From: a bacterium
GTDB taxonomy: Bacteria > Zhuqueibacterota > QNDG01 > JABMRT01
Direction: 5' to 3'
Length of the DNA: 50,938 nucleotides
NCBI GenBank assembly: GCA_011046415.1
Contig: DSAP01000183.1
Span: forward strand, 1-50,938
Below, one piece after another: positions 35,580 through 43,420 of this stretch. Position numbers and translations under genes: made by a program. Every line of letters starts with the position of its first letter. The stretch's first letter is position 1. The notes beneath the pieces are model-generated. The model ran no database searches, was not told the DNA's origin, and worked only from the letters and a program-made list of their open reading frames with translations.

Positions 35580-37278
35580 CGATCGCATCGACTCCCAGTA
35601 ATTCTCTGGCGTTCTGAAGCACCGTTTCGGTGACTGACTCACCGCCGAGTAATTTTCCGATTTCCGAAACCCGTTCCATCTCATCGAGCTTCCGCACCAG
35701 AGTCCTGACATCGGTGTCCTGAACGGCCTTAAATACAGCATAGTGCAAATGACCCAGAGACGCTATTTGCGGAAGATGTGTAATACATACAATCTGATGG
35801 GTTTCGGATAATTTCCTGAGATTCTGCCCCACGATCCGGGCCATACGTCCTGAAACACCCGTGTCGATTTCATCGAAAATCAGGACCGGTATGTCATCGG
35901 CCTCGGCGAGAGCCGTCTTGAGAGCCAGCATGATCCGGGAAATTTCACCTCCGGAGGCAACGCGCTGCAACGGCCTGGGCGGTTCGCCCGGATTGGTGGA
36001 GATCATGAATTCCACCCGTTCCCCACCTTTCTCCCCGATTTTCACCGGTCTTTCGCCGATCAGTACCGCACTGTTGGCTTGTTCGACCCAGCGTTGATCC
36101 ACCATGAAAACGGTTCCGTCCAACCCGAGTTCGGACAGAATCTCGGAGATCTTCCGGGATAATGCCTGCGCCGCCTTTGTACGGGCCATCGACAATTCCA
36201 ACGCGCAAGTCGTCAAGATCTCTGTTTCCGATACAAGGTGGCTGCGTAGTTTTTCAATCTCGGTTCCCAGGGATCCGATCTGGGCTAATTCCGACTCCGC
36301 CTCCCTCCAGACCCGGACCACCTCTTCTGTGGAACCGCCATATTTCTTTTTCAGGAGGGCGTATTGACCGAGCCGATCGCGTATCGTATTCAGGCGTTCT
36401 GGATCGAATTCGATTTCAGAGACAAAGGATTGAAATCCACGAATCAGTTCTTCGATACCGATCCGCGAAGCATGACAAATTTCACGCCATTTCGCGAAGG
36501 GTTTATCCACCTCCCTCAATTCGTCGAGACGCGCCTCGGCCACACTCAGGCTGTCCAGGGCGGCGCCATCTCCGTCATACAGCAGTTCATTCAGGGCCTG
36601 GAAACAGGCATGAATACGTTCGCTGTTTTTCAGGATACGTTCCTCTTTTTCGAGCATCTCCTCTTCTTCCCGTCCTGGTGCGAATTGCCCGATTTCGCGG
36701 ACACGATAAGTCAGCATATCGCGTCTTTCGACCAGAGTCTGTTCTTTTTCGAGGAGTGTTCTCAGGCGGCTTTCCGTATCTTTGAATCGATGGTATGTTT
36801 CCTTCATCCGCGCCGACAGGAGGGGATCGACCCCGAATTGATCCAGATACGCGAGATGCTTTTCGGTCTTGAGAAGGGCTTGATGATCATGCTGTCCGTG
36901 AAGATCGACCAGCAGGTCACCGATTTCCGTGAGTGTCGCCAGCGGGACGGGCGTGTCATTCACAAAGCTCCGCGAACGGCCGTTATCATGGATTTCGCGG
37001 CGCAGGAGAACCTCATTTCCGTGAGCTTCAAAAAGATACGCATACCCGGGAAACCCGGCCGGGTCCGGTATATCGAAAATACCTTCCACCAGGGCCACAG
37101 ACTGACCCTGACGGATGACATCCCGCTGGGCGCGTTCACCGAGCAGCAGACTCAGCGCACCGATGATGATCGATTTCCCCGCACCGGTCTCACCGGTCAG
37201 GACATTCAGCCCCGGACCGAAAGCGATGCGGAGTTCCTCGATTAATGCATAATTCCGGATGTACAGTTCTTTCAGCAT
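35563..37278 (-). CDS. recN: DNA repair protein RecN
   Basis: The protein has 571 residues from the ATG at 37278 (MLKELYIRNYALIEELRIAF); the track's 35 upstream residues are not conserved. It is an SMC-like ATPase for double-strand-break repair. Walker A is LTGETGAGKSIIIGALSLLLG, with QHDHQALL early on. A coiled-coil middle spans about residues 160-340. The ABC signature is VASGGEISRIMLALK and Walker B is VLIFDEIDTGVSGRMA, with a HLPQIASLG His switch. The length is normal. It has a weak ribosome site and lies 46 bases after the secreted propeller gene. Confidence 0.95.
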   Translation of the reverse strand: MLKELYIRNYALIEELRIAFGPGLNVLTGETGAGKSIIIGALSLLLGERAQRDVIRQGQSVALVEGIFDIPDPAGFPGYAYLFEAHGNEVLLRREIHDNGRSRSFVNDTPVPLATLTEIGDLLVDLHGQHDHQALLKTEKHLAYLDQFGVDPLLSARMKETYHRFKDTESRLRTLLEKEQTLVERRDMLTYRVREIGQFAPGREEEEMLEKEERILKNSERIHACFQALNELLYDGDGAALDSLSVAEARLDELREVDKPFAKWREICHASRIGIEELIRGFQSFVSEIEFDPERLNTIRDRLGQYALLKKKYGGSTEEVVRVWREAESELAQIGSLGTEIEKLRSHLVSETEILTTCALELSMARTKAAQALSRKISEILSELGLDGTVFMVDQRWVEQANSAVLIGERPVKIGEKGGERVEFMISTNPGEPPRPLQRVASGGEISRIMLALKTALAEADDIPVLIFDEIDTGVSGRMARIVGQNLRKLSETHQIVCITHLPQIASLGHLHYAVFKAVQDTDVRTLVRKLDEMERVSEIGKLLGGESVTETVLQNARELLGVDAIDAGTR

Positions 37279-37324
37279 GTGTTGATCGGCCTGATTGGAT
37301 CGAATCCTAAGTGAAAATGTGTGT

Positions 37325-39523
37325 TTATCGGACCAGGGCGAGTTTGCCGATCCGTTTCTCACCCGATTGCGATTTCTCGACAATCAGATAAATCCCGCCT
37401 GGAAGGAACTGACCGTTATCATCCCGTCCGTCCCAGAAAATGCGCCTTCCCAGAACCTGATTACGGGGAAAATACCGAACCGGGAATCCGGAGGCGGTAA
37501 ATATTGAGACGGTGACATTTGCGGTCAGTTCGTCTATCGTGACGCCCTGATGTTCCGCGGGTTTAAAAGGATTCGGATAAAGACGCAGCGCCCGAATCTC
37601 TTCACGGGGTTTCGAGAAAGGCGTCTCAAGGATGGATAGTCCCGCCGCGGTGCCGATGTAAAGCAGTCCGGATTCGTGATCGGATGCGAGCGAAAAAACC
37701 AGGTTGCTTGCGATCGGGCTGTTGTCCGCATGAATATGATTCCAGGAATAATCGTCGCTTCTCCGGTACGAGATCCCCGCATCATGGCCGACCCAGATGT
37801 TGTTCACGCCGTCGATTTCAACCGCATTGATATTGTCCGATGTGACCCACCAGATACGGGTCACAGACGGTTCTCCCACGATATAAGTATACAGCCCCAT
37901 CCGGGTACCCAACCAGATGATACCGTCCCTGTCTTCCGCCAGCGCGGTGATTTCATTGCTCGCGAGGCCGTCGGATGTATTGAGCGATCCCGCGAATACA
38001 TCATCGGTTTTATCCATCGGTGTGCCGTTGTCGTCATAGACGAAAACGCCGCCCGTTTCTGTACCGATCCACTTGCGACCGACCTTGTCTATCATCAGTA
38101 CCTTGATGCGGTCATTGTAGATACCGTCCGCGACGCCGAAATCATTCCATTCTGCATCTGACGTATAAGCTACGAGCGGTTTTCGGACATAGGAGGCGAA
38201 ATTACCGAACCAGACCGTGCCGTTCTCCTCGCAGGCGATGGCCTGAATGATCGGTTCGGATTCGTGGCCAGGGAAACCCGTGAGGCGCGAATTCGTGGTA
38301 TTGAAAATGGTCATGGACGTATCGTCCGAGAGGCGGATCACGCCTCCTCCGAACGTACCGAACCATTTGTTGTTGTCTTTGTCCACGGCGACGCAGCCGA
38401 TATTGTCGTTCGGTACGGCCGGATCTAACCGCCGTGAAAAATTCTTCCACTCCGTTCCGTCGTAACGGCTGAATCCGTTACCGCTGGTGACGGCCGTGGC
38501 TGTCCATAGTACGCCTTCCTGATCCACGGCGAGGGCCGAAAACCGGTTATCGGGTGGACAATCGGGGAGCATCGTTTCCCACAGCCCGGAAGAAGGAGTC
38601 AGTCGGGCTATCCCGTTCTGGAGTCCGGCGAACAAACCGATAACCGGATGTGCGGCGAGTGAGAGTCCTCCGTTGATACGGTTTCCCTCCTGTGTCCATC
38701 CGGATTCATGGAGCCGGTGAACGCCGGTTGTCGTGAGGGCATATAAATGCGAGCCGTCCTGAGCAAGATCGCGGATTTCCATGCCGGGTAAACCGGAAAC
38801 GGGCAAATCGCCGTGTGCCGGGATGCGCAGGATACCGCCGGTTGTACCGATAAAAACATCTCCATCAATAGTGGACAGGGCCTGAACCTGATTCGAAGGG
38901 AGGCCGTCTTCATCGGTGACATTGGACCAGCTGCGCGGATCCAGCAGGTTGGGGTTGGCAAGGGAGGCAAAGGCCACACCCTGGGAAGTGCCGACCCAGA
39001 TGACGCCTTCCGTTACGGCAATATCCGTCACCGGAATCTCGACGGGAAATCTCGGACCCAGCCGTCGATACGTTTCCTTGACTTCTCGTCGGGAAACCAG
39101 ATACAGGCTGACTCCGATCCGCAGGCCGACAAACAGGGTGTCATGAACCGATTCGAGGCGGGTGATGGCATATCCCGAATAATCGGATACCAAGAGAAAG
39201 ACACCGGTGTGCGGGTCTAATCTCTGGATCAGGCCGCTATCAAAACCGATCCAGATCCGCCCGGCATCATCGGCGGCAACAGCACTGACGGTGTTGCCGG
39301 CGAGGCCTTCGGTGTTGGTCCAAAGCTTAAAAGTTTTTTTTCGCGGTGAAAAGGCCGCGAGTCCGCCCTGGGTCGCGCCCCAGACAAGCGAATCGGTCAT
39401 GACGAGCCGTGAAAACCGCGTCATCGACGTATGGGTCTTCCACATCCAGTCTGCTGCCGGCAGAACGGCTGGAATGAAACAGACAATCAGGCAGAATCGT
39501 TGAATTTTTGGGAATATTTTCAC
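37325..39523 (-). CDS. Secreted two-component-propeller protein with FlgD/type IX-like C-terminal domain
   Basis: The 732-residue protein starts at a GTG overlapping the ribH stop (GTGA). The signal peptide is [13 protein letters not shown] followed by AD. The body is made of Reg_prop beta-propeller repeats, seen as W.G...GL...G repeats: [59 protein letters not shown] and [11 protein letters not shown]. The last 85 residues ([19 protein letters not shown] to [26 protein letters not shown]) are the FlgD-Ig-like domain common at the C-terminus of exported FCB proteins. There is no kinase domain. It is exported and possibly surface-attached; the ligand is unknown. The position inside the rib operon is unexpected. 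Confidence 0.88.
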   Translation of the reverse strand: MKIFPKIQRFCLIVCFIPAVLPAADWMWKTHTSMTRFSRLVMTDSLVWGATQGGLAAFSPRKKTFKLWTNTEGLAGNTVSAVAADDAGRIWIGFDSGLIQRLDPHTGVFLLVSDYSGYAITRLESVHDTLFVGLRIGVSLYLVSRREVKETYRRLGPRFPVEIPVTDIAVTEGVIWVGTSQGVAFASLANPNLLDPRSWSNVTDEDGLPSNQVQALSTIDGDVFIGTTGGILRIPAHGDLPVSGLPGMEIRDLAQDGSHLYALTTTGVHRLHESGWTQEGNRINGGLSLAAHPVIGLFAGLQNGIARLTPSSGLWETMLPDCPPDNRFSALAVDQEGVLWTATAVTSGNGFSRYDGTEWKNFSRRLDPAVPNDNIGCVAVDKDNNKWFGTFGGGVIRLSDDTSMTIFNTTNSRLTGFPGHESEPIIQAIACEENGTVWFGNFASYVRKPLVAYTSDAEWNDFGVADGIYNDRIKVLMIDKVGRKWIGTETGGVFVYDDNGTPMDKTDDVFAGSLNTSDGLASNEITALAEDRDGIIWLGTRMGLYTYIVGEPSVTRIWWVTSDNINAVEIDGVNNIWVGHDAGISYRRSDDYSWNHIHADNSPIASNLVFSLASDHESGLLYIGTAAGLSILETPFSKPREEIRALRLYPNPFKPAEHQGVTIDELTANVTVSIFTASGFPVRYFPRNQVLGRRIFWDGRDDNGQFLPGGIYLIVEKSQSGEKRIGKLALVR

Positions 39524-39984
39524 AGTTTCTCCATCAAATCGGCCATTTCGATCGCGCCGAGCGCCGCCTGCCAGCCCTTGTTCCCCTGTTTCGTGCCGGC
39601 GCGTTCGATCGCCTCCTCGAGTGTATCACAGGTCAAAACGCCGTAGATGACCGGAACACCGGTCTGAAGGGATACCTGGGCGATGCCCTTGGTCACCTCC
39701 GCTGCCACGTATTCGAAATGGACCGTTCCCCCGCGGATGACCGCAGCCAGACAGATAACCGCCTTGTATTTACCGGTTGCTGCCAGTTTTTGCGCGGCAA
39801 ACGGAATCTCGAACGACCCGGGAACCCAGACGACATCCAGTTCATCGAGATTTCCGCCGTGGCGCTGGATGCAATCGTAGGCGCCTTCGAGCAGCCTGCC
39901 CGTGATGAATTCATTGAACCGGCTGATCACCACGCCCATTTTTTTTTCTTTTGCCGAAAGCTGACCCTGTATCACGTTGGCCAT
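39520..39984 (-). CDS. ribH: 6,7-dimethyl-8-ribityllumazine synthase
   Basis: The 154-residue protein condenses the ribityl pyrimidine with dihydroxybutanone phosphate. Signature regions are [55 protein letters not shown] and [26 protein letters not shown]. The conserved catalytic His is in the HFEY segment. The length is normal. It is 12 bases after ribBA. Confidence 0.97.
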   Translation of the reverse strand: MANVIQGQLSAKEKKMGVVISRFNEFITGRLLEGAYDCIQRHGGNLDELDVVWVPGSFEIPFAAQKLAATGKYKAVICLAAVIRGGTVHFEYVAAEVTKGIAQVSLQTGVPVIYGVLTCDTLEEAIERAGTKQGNKGWQAALGAIEMADLMEKL

Positions 39985-39996
39985 TTGTGTGCCTCC

Positions 39997-41271
39997 CTAT
40001 TCGCTTATGACCCAGTCTTTGAGGATCAGGTGACCGAGACGATCCCGTTTGGTTGCAAGATATTTCGCATTGAGCGGATTGGGTGGAATTTCAAGAGGGA
40101 TCCGCTCAATAATTTCGAGACCATGCCCTTTGAGTCCGACCACCTTTTTCGGATTATTCGTAATCAGGCGAATTTTCCGGACACCCAGATCCACGAGTAT
40201 CTGGGCACCCACTCCGTAATCCCGCAAATCGGCGGGAAATCCCAGCGCCTCATTCGCCTGCACCGTATCCATCCCCTGGTCCTGGAGTTGATAAGCCATC
40301 AGTTTGTTGGGCAATCCGATGCCCCGGCCTTCCTGCCGCATGTACAGCATCACCCCCCGTCCCTCTGTTTGGATCAAGGAAAGGGCGCGATGGAGTTGTT
40401 CCCCGCAATCACAGCGCAGGGATCCGAAAACATCGCCGGTCAGGCACTCGGAATGAACGCGCACCAGCACGGGCTCGTCCGGATTCAACTCCCCCTTGAT
40501 CAGTGCCAGATGATGATGGATGTCGATGTCGCTCTGGTAGAGATGCAGGATGAACTCGCCGAACCGGGTCGGGAACTGGGTGCTGACCGCTTTTCGGACG
40601 AGCCGGTCATGCACGCTCCGGTAGGCGATCAGATCCTTGATCGTCAGGATTTTCAAGTTGAAGCGTCGGGCCATTTCGATCAGGCGGGGCAGACGGGCCA
40701 TCGAGCCGTCGTCATCCATGATTTCACAGAGGACGCCGGCAGGGGCGACTTCCGCCAGTCGCGCCAGATCCACCACGGATTCCGTGTGTCCGGCCCGGCA
40801 AAGCACACCACCCGGTTCGGCCTTGATGGGAAAGACGTGACCGGGACGTCCGAGGTCATCCGGCCCGGCATCGGGATCGATCAGGGTTTTCACGGTCAGG
40901 GCCCGGTCGTATGCGGAAATGCCGGTCGTGGTTCCCTTCACCGCATCGACCGAGACCGTGAACGACGTACGCATTTTTGCCGTGTTCTCATTCACCATAG
41001 GATACAGGTTCAGGACGTTGAGGCGTTCCCTGGTCATGGCGACACAAATCAGTCCCTTTCCGTACGTCGCCATGAAATTGATGTGTTCAGCCGTGATGAC
41101 CTCGGCCGAGGCCACAAAATCCCCTTCGTTTTCCCGGTCCTCGTCGTCCACGACGATGAGGATTTCGCCTTTTTTAAATGCCTCTGCGGCTTCCGGAACC
41201 GTGCAAAACGGATTTATATCGTCTCTGTTCTGATCAATCTGCATCTTCGAATCCATCCAACTTTGCGTCAT
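39997..41271 (-). CDS. ribBA: Bifunctional DHBP synthase / GTP cyclohydrolase II
   Basis: The 424-residue fusion protein makes both riboflavin precursors. RibB (residues about 18-225) shows [28 protein letters not shown] and [17 protein letters not shown]. RibA (about 230-424) has the zinc/GTP motif [24 protein letters not shown] and [22 protein letters not shown]. Both active sites look intact. The start ATG is weakly supported by a ribosome site; an ATG nine codons later is an alternative. It lies 41 bases after ribE. Confidence 0.97.
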   Translation of the reverse strand: MTQSWMDSKMQIDQNRDDINPFCTVPEAAEAFKKGEILIVVDDEDRENEGDFVASAEVITAEHINFMATYGKGLICVAMTRERLNVLNLYPMVNENTAKMRTSFTVSVDAVKGTTTGISAYDRALTVKTLIDPDAGPDDLGRPGHVFPIKAEPGGVLCRAGHTESVVDLARLAEVAPAGVLCEIMDDDGSMARLPRLIEMARRFNLKILTIKDLIAYRSVHDRLVRKAVSTQFPTRFGEFILHLYQSDIDIHHHLALIKGELNPDEPVLVRVHSECLTGDVFGSLRCDCGEQLHRALSLIQTEGRGVMLYMRQEGRGIGLPNKLMAYQLQDQGMDTVQANEALGFPADLRDYGVGAQILVDLGVRKIRLITNNPKKVVGLKGHGLEIIERIPLEIPPNPLNAKYLATKRDRLGHLILKDWVISE

Positions 41272-41312
41272 CTTGATGATTTATAGGGATTCCCGATCAA
41301 GAATCATTCGGG

Positions 41313-41942
41313 CTAAAATCCCATCGCCCGCAATTTCTCCTCGGAAAGCCCTTTCCGGGGATTGGTCAGGCTTTCGACGTATTTTGCGAGAATGTCCACC
41401 TCGATATTGACCCCGTCACCCGTCCGGCAGGTATTGAAGGTCGTGCTTGTCCACGTGTGGGGTATGACCGCGACGCGGACGCGGGACGACCGGATTTCCG
41501 CCACAGTCAAACTGATGCCATTGACCGCCAGAGATCCCTTCACCGCGACATAACGAATCAGATCCTCCGGAATCGCGATCTCTATCTCGTATCCCGTTCC
41601 GCGCGGGACGATGCGGAGGATGCTACCGATGCCGTCCACATGTCCCTGGACGAGATGTCCTCCCAGTCGGTCGCCCACCCGCAAAGCCCGCTCGAGGTTG
41701 ACCGGATCGTCTTTTCCGAGATTTCCGAGTGTGGAACGTTTCAGAGTCTCCGGGACTGCGACCGCCTCGAAAGCGCCGGTTAAGATCCGGTCGGCCGTCA
41801 AGCAGACTCCGTTGACCGCGACCGAATCATCGGTCCGGAGACTCTCGAGCACCTTTCCGGCCTGAATACGAAGCCGCCGGCCGGCTTTGATCGGATTGAT
41901 CTCCCCGATTCGTCCAATTTCCTCGATGAGTCCGGTAAACAT
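41313..41942 (-). CDS. ribE: Riboflavin synthase alpha chain
   Basis: The 209-residue enzyme dismutates two lumazines to riboflavin. It starts MFTGLIEEIGRI and contains two lumazine-binding repeats, AVNGVCLTAD with GDRLGGHLVQGHVDGIG and AVNGISLTVAEI with VNIEVDILAKYVE. The length is normal. Its ATG directly abuts the ribD stop. Confidence 0.97.
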   Translation of the reverse strand: MFTGLIEEIGRIGEINPIKAGRRLRIQAGKVLESLRTDDSVAVNGVCLTADRILTGAFEAVAVPETLKRSTLGNLGKDDPVNLERALRVGDRLGGHLVQGHVDGIGSILRIVPRGTGYEIEIAIPEDLIRYVAVKGSLAVNGISLTVAEIRSSRVRVAVIPHTWTSTTFNTCRTGDGVNIEVDILAKYVESLTNPRKGLSEEKLRAMGF

Positions 41943-43043
41943 TCAGAACCTGGCATCGATCATTAAATCTGAACCCATTTTCCGCCACCGGGCGGTTCGG
42001 AATGAGATAGCCTCATCCGGAGTGCGGATTCCCAGATCGGCAAACGGGGAAATCCCCGCCCCGAAAACCCTTGGGGCGGTGAAAACCACCATCCTGTCAA
42101 TCCGTTTTTCGCGAAGAAACGATGTAAACACCTCACTCCCCCCCTCGACGAGGATCCCGGCCAGTCCCGCCTCCGCGGCTTTTTTCAGGAAGGCGTCCAG
42201 GTCGATCCGGCCGGAGGTGTTCCGGCTGATTCGCCAGATTTGAACGCCCAGGGCGCGGATCGCATCCGCCTTCCGCACATCCGCATCCCATCCCGTGACG
42301 ACGATTGTTTTTTCCGGTTCGGGAAGATGCAGAATCCGGGCGGCCGGGGGAATCCTGAGGCGGGAATCGAGTACGATCCGCCTCGGTTGAACCGTACGGG
42401 AAAGGCGGACCGTGAGCCGGGGATCATCCGCGATGACGGTTCCCACGCCCACCAGGACCGCATCATGCGCCCTCCTCAGCTTCTGGACCATTCGGCGTGA
42501 CCGTTGGCCCGTGATCCATCTGGACCGGCCGTCCGGAAGCGCAATTTTTCCGTCCAGCGTCTGGGCGATTTTGAGCGTCACATAGGGTGTGTTGCGCGTG
42601 ATGAATTGAATGTACGGTCCGTTTATCTCCCTGCATGCGGATTCAAGAACGCCTGTCACGACTTCCACGCCTGCATTTCTCAGCCTGCGGATTCCTTTTC
42701 CCGCGACGCACGGATTGGGATCCTCCATGCCGACCACGACCCGTCTGATTCCGGCGGCAAGAATCGTTTCCGTACAGGGCGGAGTCTTTCCGTGATGGTC
42801 GCAGGGTTCGAGATTGACATAAAGTGTCGCGTCCCCGGCTGATCCGGATGCCATGCCGCGCAGAACGTTCACCTCCGCATGGGGGCCGCCGAAGCAGGCG
42901 TGATAGCCTCTCGAGACAATCTCGCCGTTTTTCACGATCAGCGCACCGACCAGCGGGTTGGGGCTGACCCGTCCCTCACCCCGTTTCGCCAGCCGGAGCA
43001 CCTGACGCATGTATCGTTCATCCGTCAAAAGAAAATGCCCCAA
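41943..43043 (-). CDS. ribD: Bifunctional pyrimidine deaminase/reductase RibD
   Basis: The 366-residue enzyme performs the second and third steps of riboflavin synthesis. The deaminase half has zinc motif GGPHAEVNVLRG and LEPCDHHGKTPPCTETIL. The reductase half has LKIAQTLDGKIALPDGRSRWITG and GILVEGGSEVFTSFL. The start is uncertain: TTG at 43043, preceded by GAAGG at 5 bases, or TTG at 43028, which would give the family-like MTDERYMRQVL. Both lie just after the FMN riboswitch. It is the first gene of the rib operon. Confidence 0.95.
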   Translation of the reverse strand: MGHFLLTDERYMRQVLRLAKRGEGRVSPNPLVGALIVKNGEIVSRGYHACFGGPHAEVNVLRGMASGSAGDATLYVNLEPCDHHGKTPPCTETILAAGIRRVVVGMEDPNPCVAGKGIRRLRNAGVEVVTGVLESACREINGPYIQFITRNTPYVTLKIAQTLDGKIALPDGRSRWITGQRSRRMVQKLRRAHDAVLVGVGTVIADDPRLTVRLSRTVQPRRIVLDSRLRIPPAARILHLPEPEKTIVVTGWDADVRKADAIRALGVQIWRISRNTSGRIDLDAFLKKAAEAGLAGILVEGGSEVFTSFLREKRIDRMVVFTAPRVFGAGISPFADLGIRTPDEAISFRTARWRKMGSDLMIDARF

Positions 43044-43086
43044 AAGAACCTTCTTTCAGGGCGGCATTCGATCCAATGCGTCTTTT

Positions 43087-43204
43087 CTTCTTCTTTCATC
43101 CGGACTTTGACCGTCGGCATCAGAGTTTCACTGATTCGATCCCGCACCCGCGGGACGCGTGGGCTTTGACCACCGGTGAGGAATTCCGCCTCGCCCTGAA
43201 GAAG
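43087..43204 (-). promoter_or_regulatory. FMN riboswitch (RFN element)
   Basis: On the minus strand the conserved core is present in order: CAGGGCGAGGCGGAATTCC, TCACCGGTGGTCAAAGCCC, a variable stem, CAGTGAAACTCTGATGCCGA and CGGTCAAAGTCCGGATG. The closing helix P1 is CTTCTTC (43204-43198) with GAAGAAG (43093-43087). It starts about 8 bases after the -10 box, so it forms the 5' end of the ribD mRNA and senses FMN to control riboflavin synthesis. A second copy able to pair with the P1 strand sits just before ribD. Confidence 0.96.
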
Positions 43205-43211
43205 TTGATTT

Positions 43212-43240
43212 AATATAAATAAACTGCCCATCCAAGTCAA
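43212..43240 (-). promoter_or_regulatory. Sigma-70 promoter of the rib operon
   Basis: On the minus strand TTGACT (43240-43235) is separated by exactly 17 bases from TATATT (43217-43212). The expected start is a few bases before the FMN riboswitch. Confidence 0.88.
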
Positions 43241-43270
43241 GGGATATTTCCGTCGGTTTAACCATGCTAT

Positions 43271-43316
43271 ATACTATCTATTGTAAGAAATTGAAATATT
43301 AAACTATATATTGTCA
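43271..43316. promoter_or_regulatory. Tandem NrdR-box-like operators upstream of nrdJ
   Basis: Two matches to the NrdR consensus core CWATATATWG lie in the intergenic region. CTATCTATTG at 43274-43283 has one mismatch and CTATATATTG at 43304-43313 has none. Their centres are 30 bp apart, close to three helical turns as in known NrdR box pairs (31-32 bp). They lie just upstream of the nrdJ -35. NrdR represses ribonucleotide reductase genes when dATP is high. The regulator gene is not in the window. Confidence 0.65.
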
Positions 43317-43324
43317 TTTTTCTC

Positions 43325-43353
43325 TTGACTTTTGGGAATCCCTTTTATATGTT
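43325..43353 (+). promoter_or_regulatory. Sigma-70 promoter of nrdJ
   Basis: TTGACT at 43325-43330 is followed after 17 bases by TATGTT at 43348-43353. The nrdJ ATG is 68 bases further on. Confidence 0.75.
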
Positions 43354-43420
43354 ATCTCATGCCTTTGACAAGGAAATTTCTCCAGTAAATCCATCCGGAC
43401 AGCGTAAGGAAGGAAACGGC

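Noticed and set aside
39508-41286. 592-residue plus-strand ORF opposite ribH and ribBA
   Set aside because: Antisense shadow; both minus-strand genes have intact active sites.
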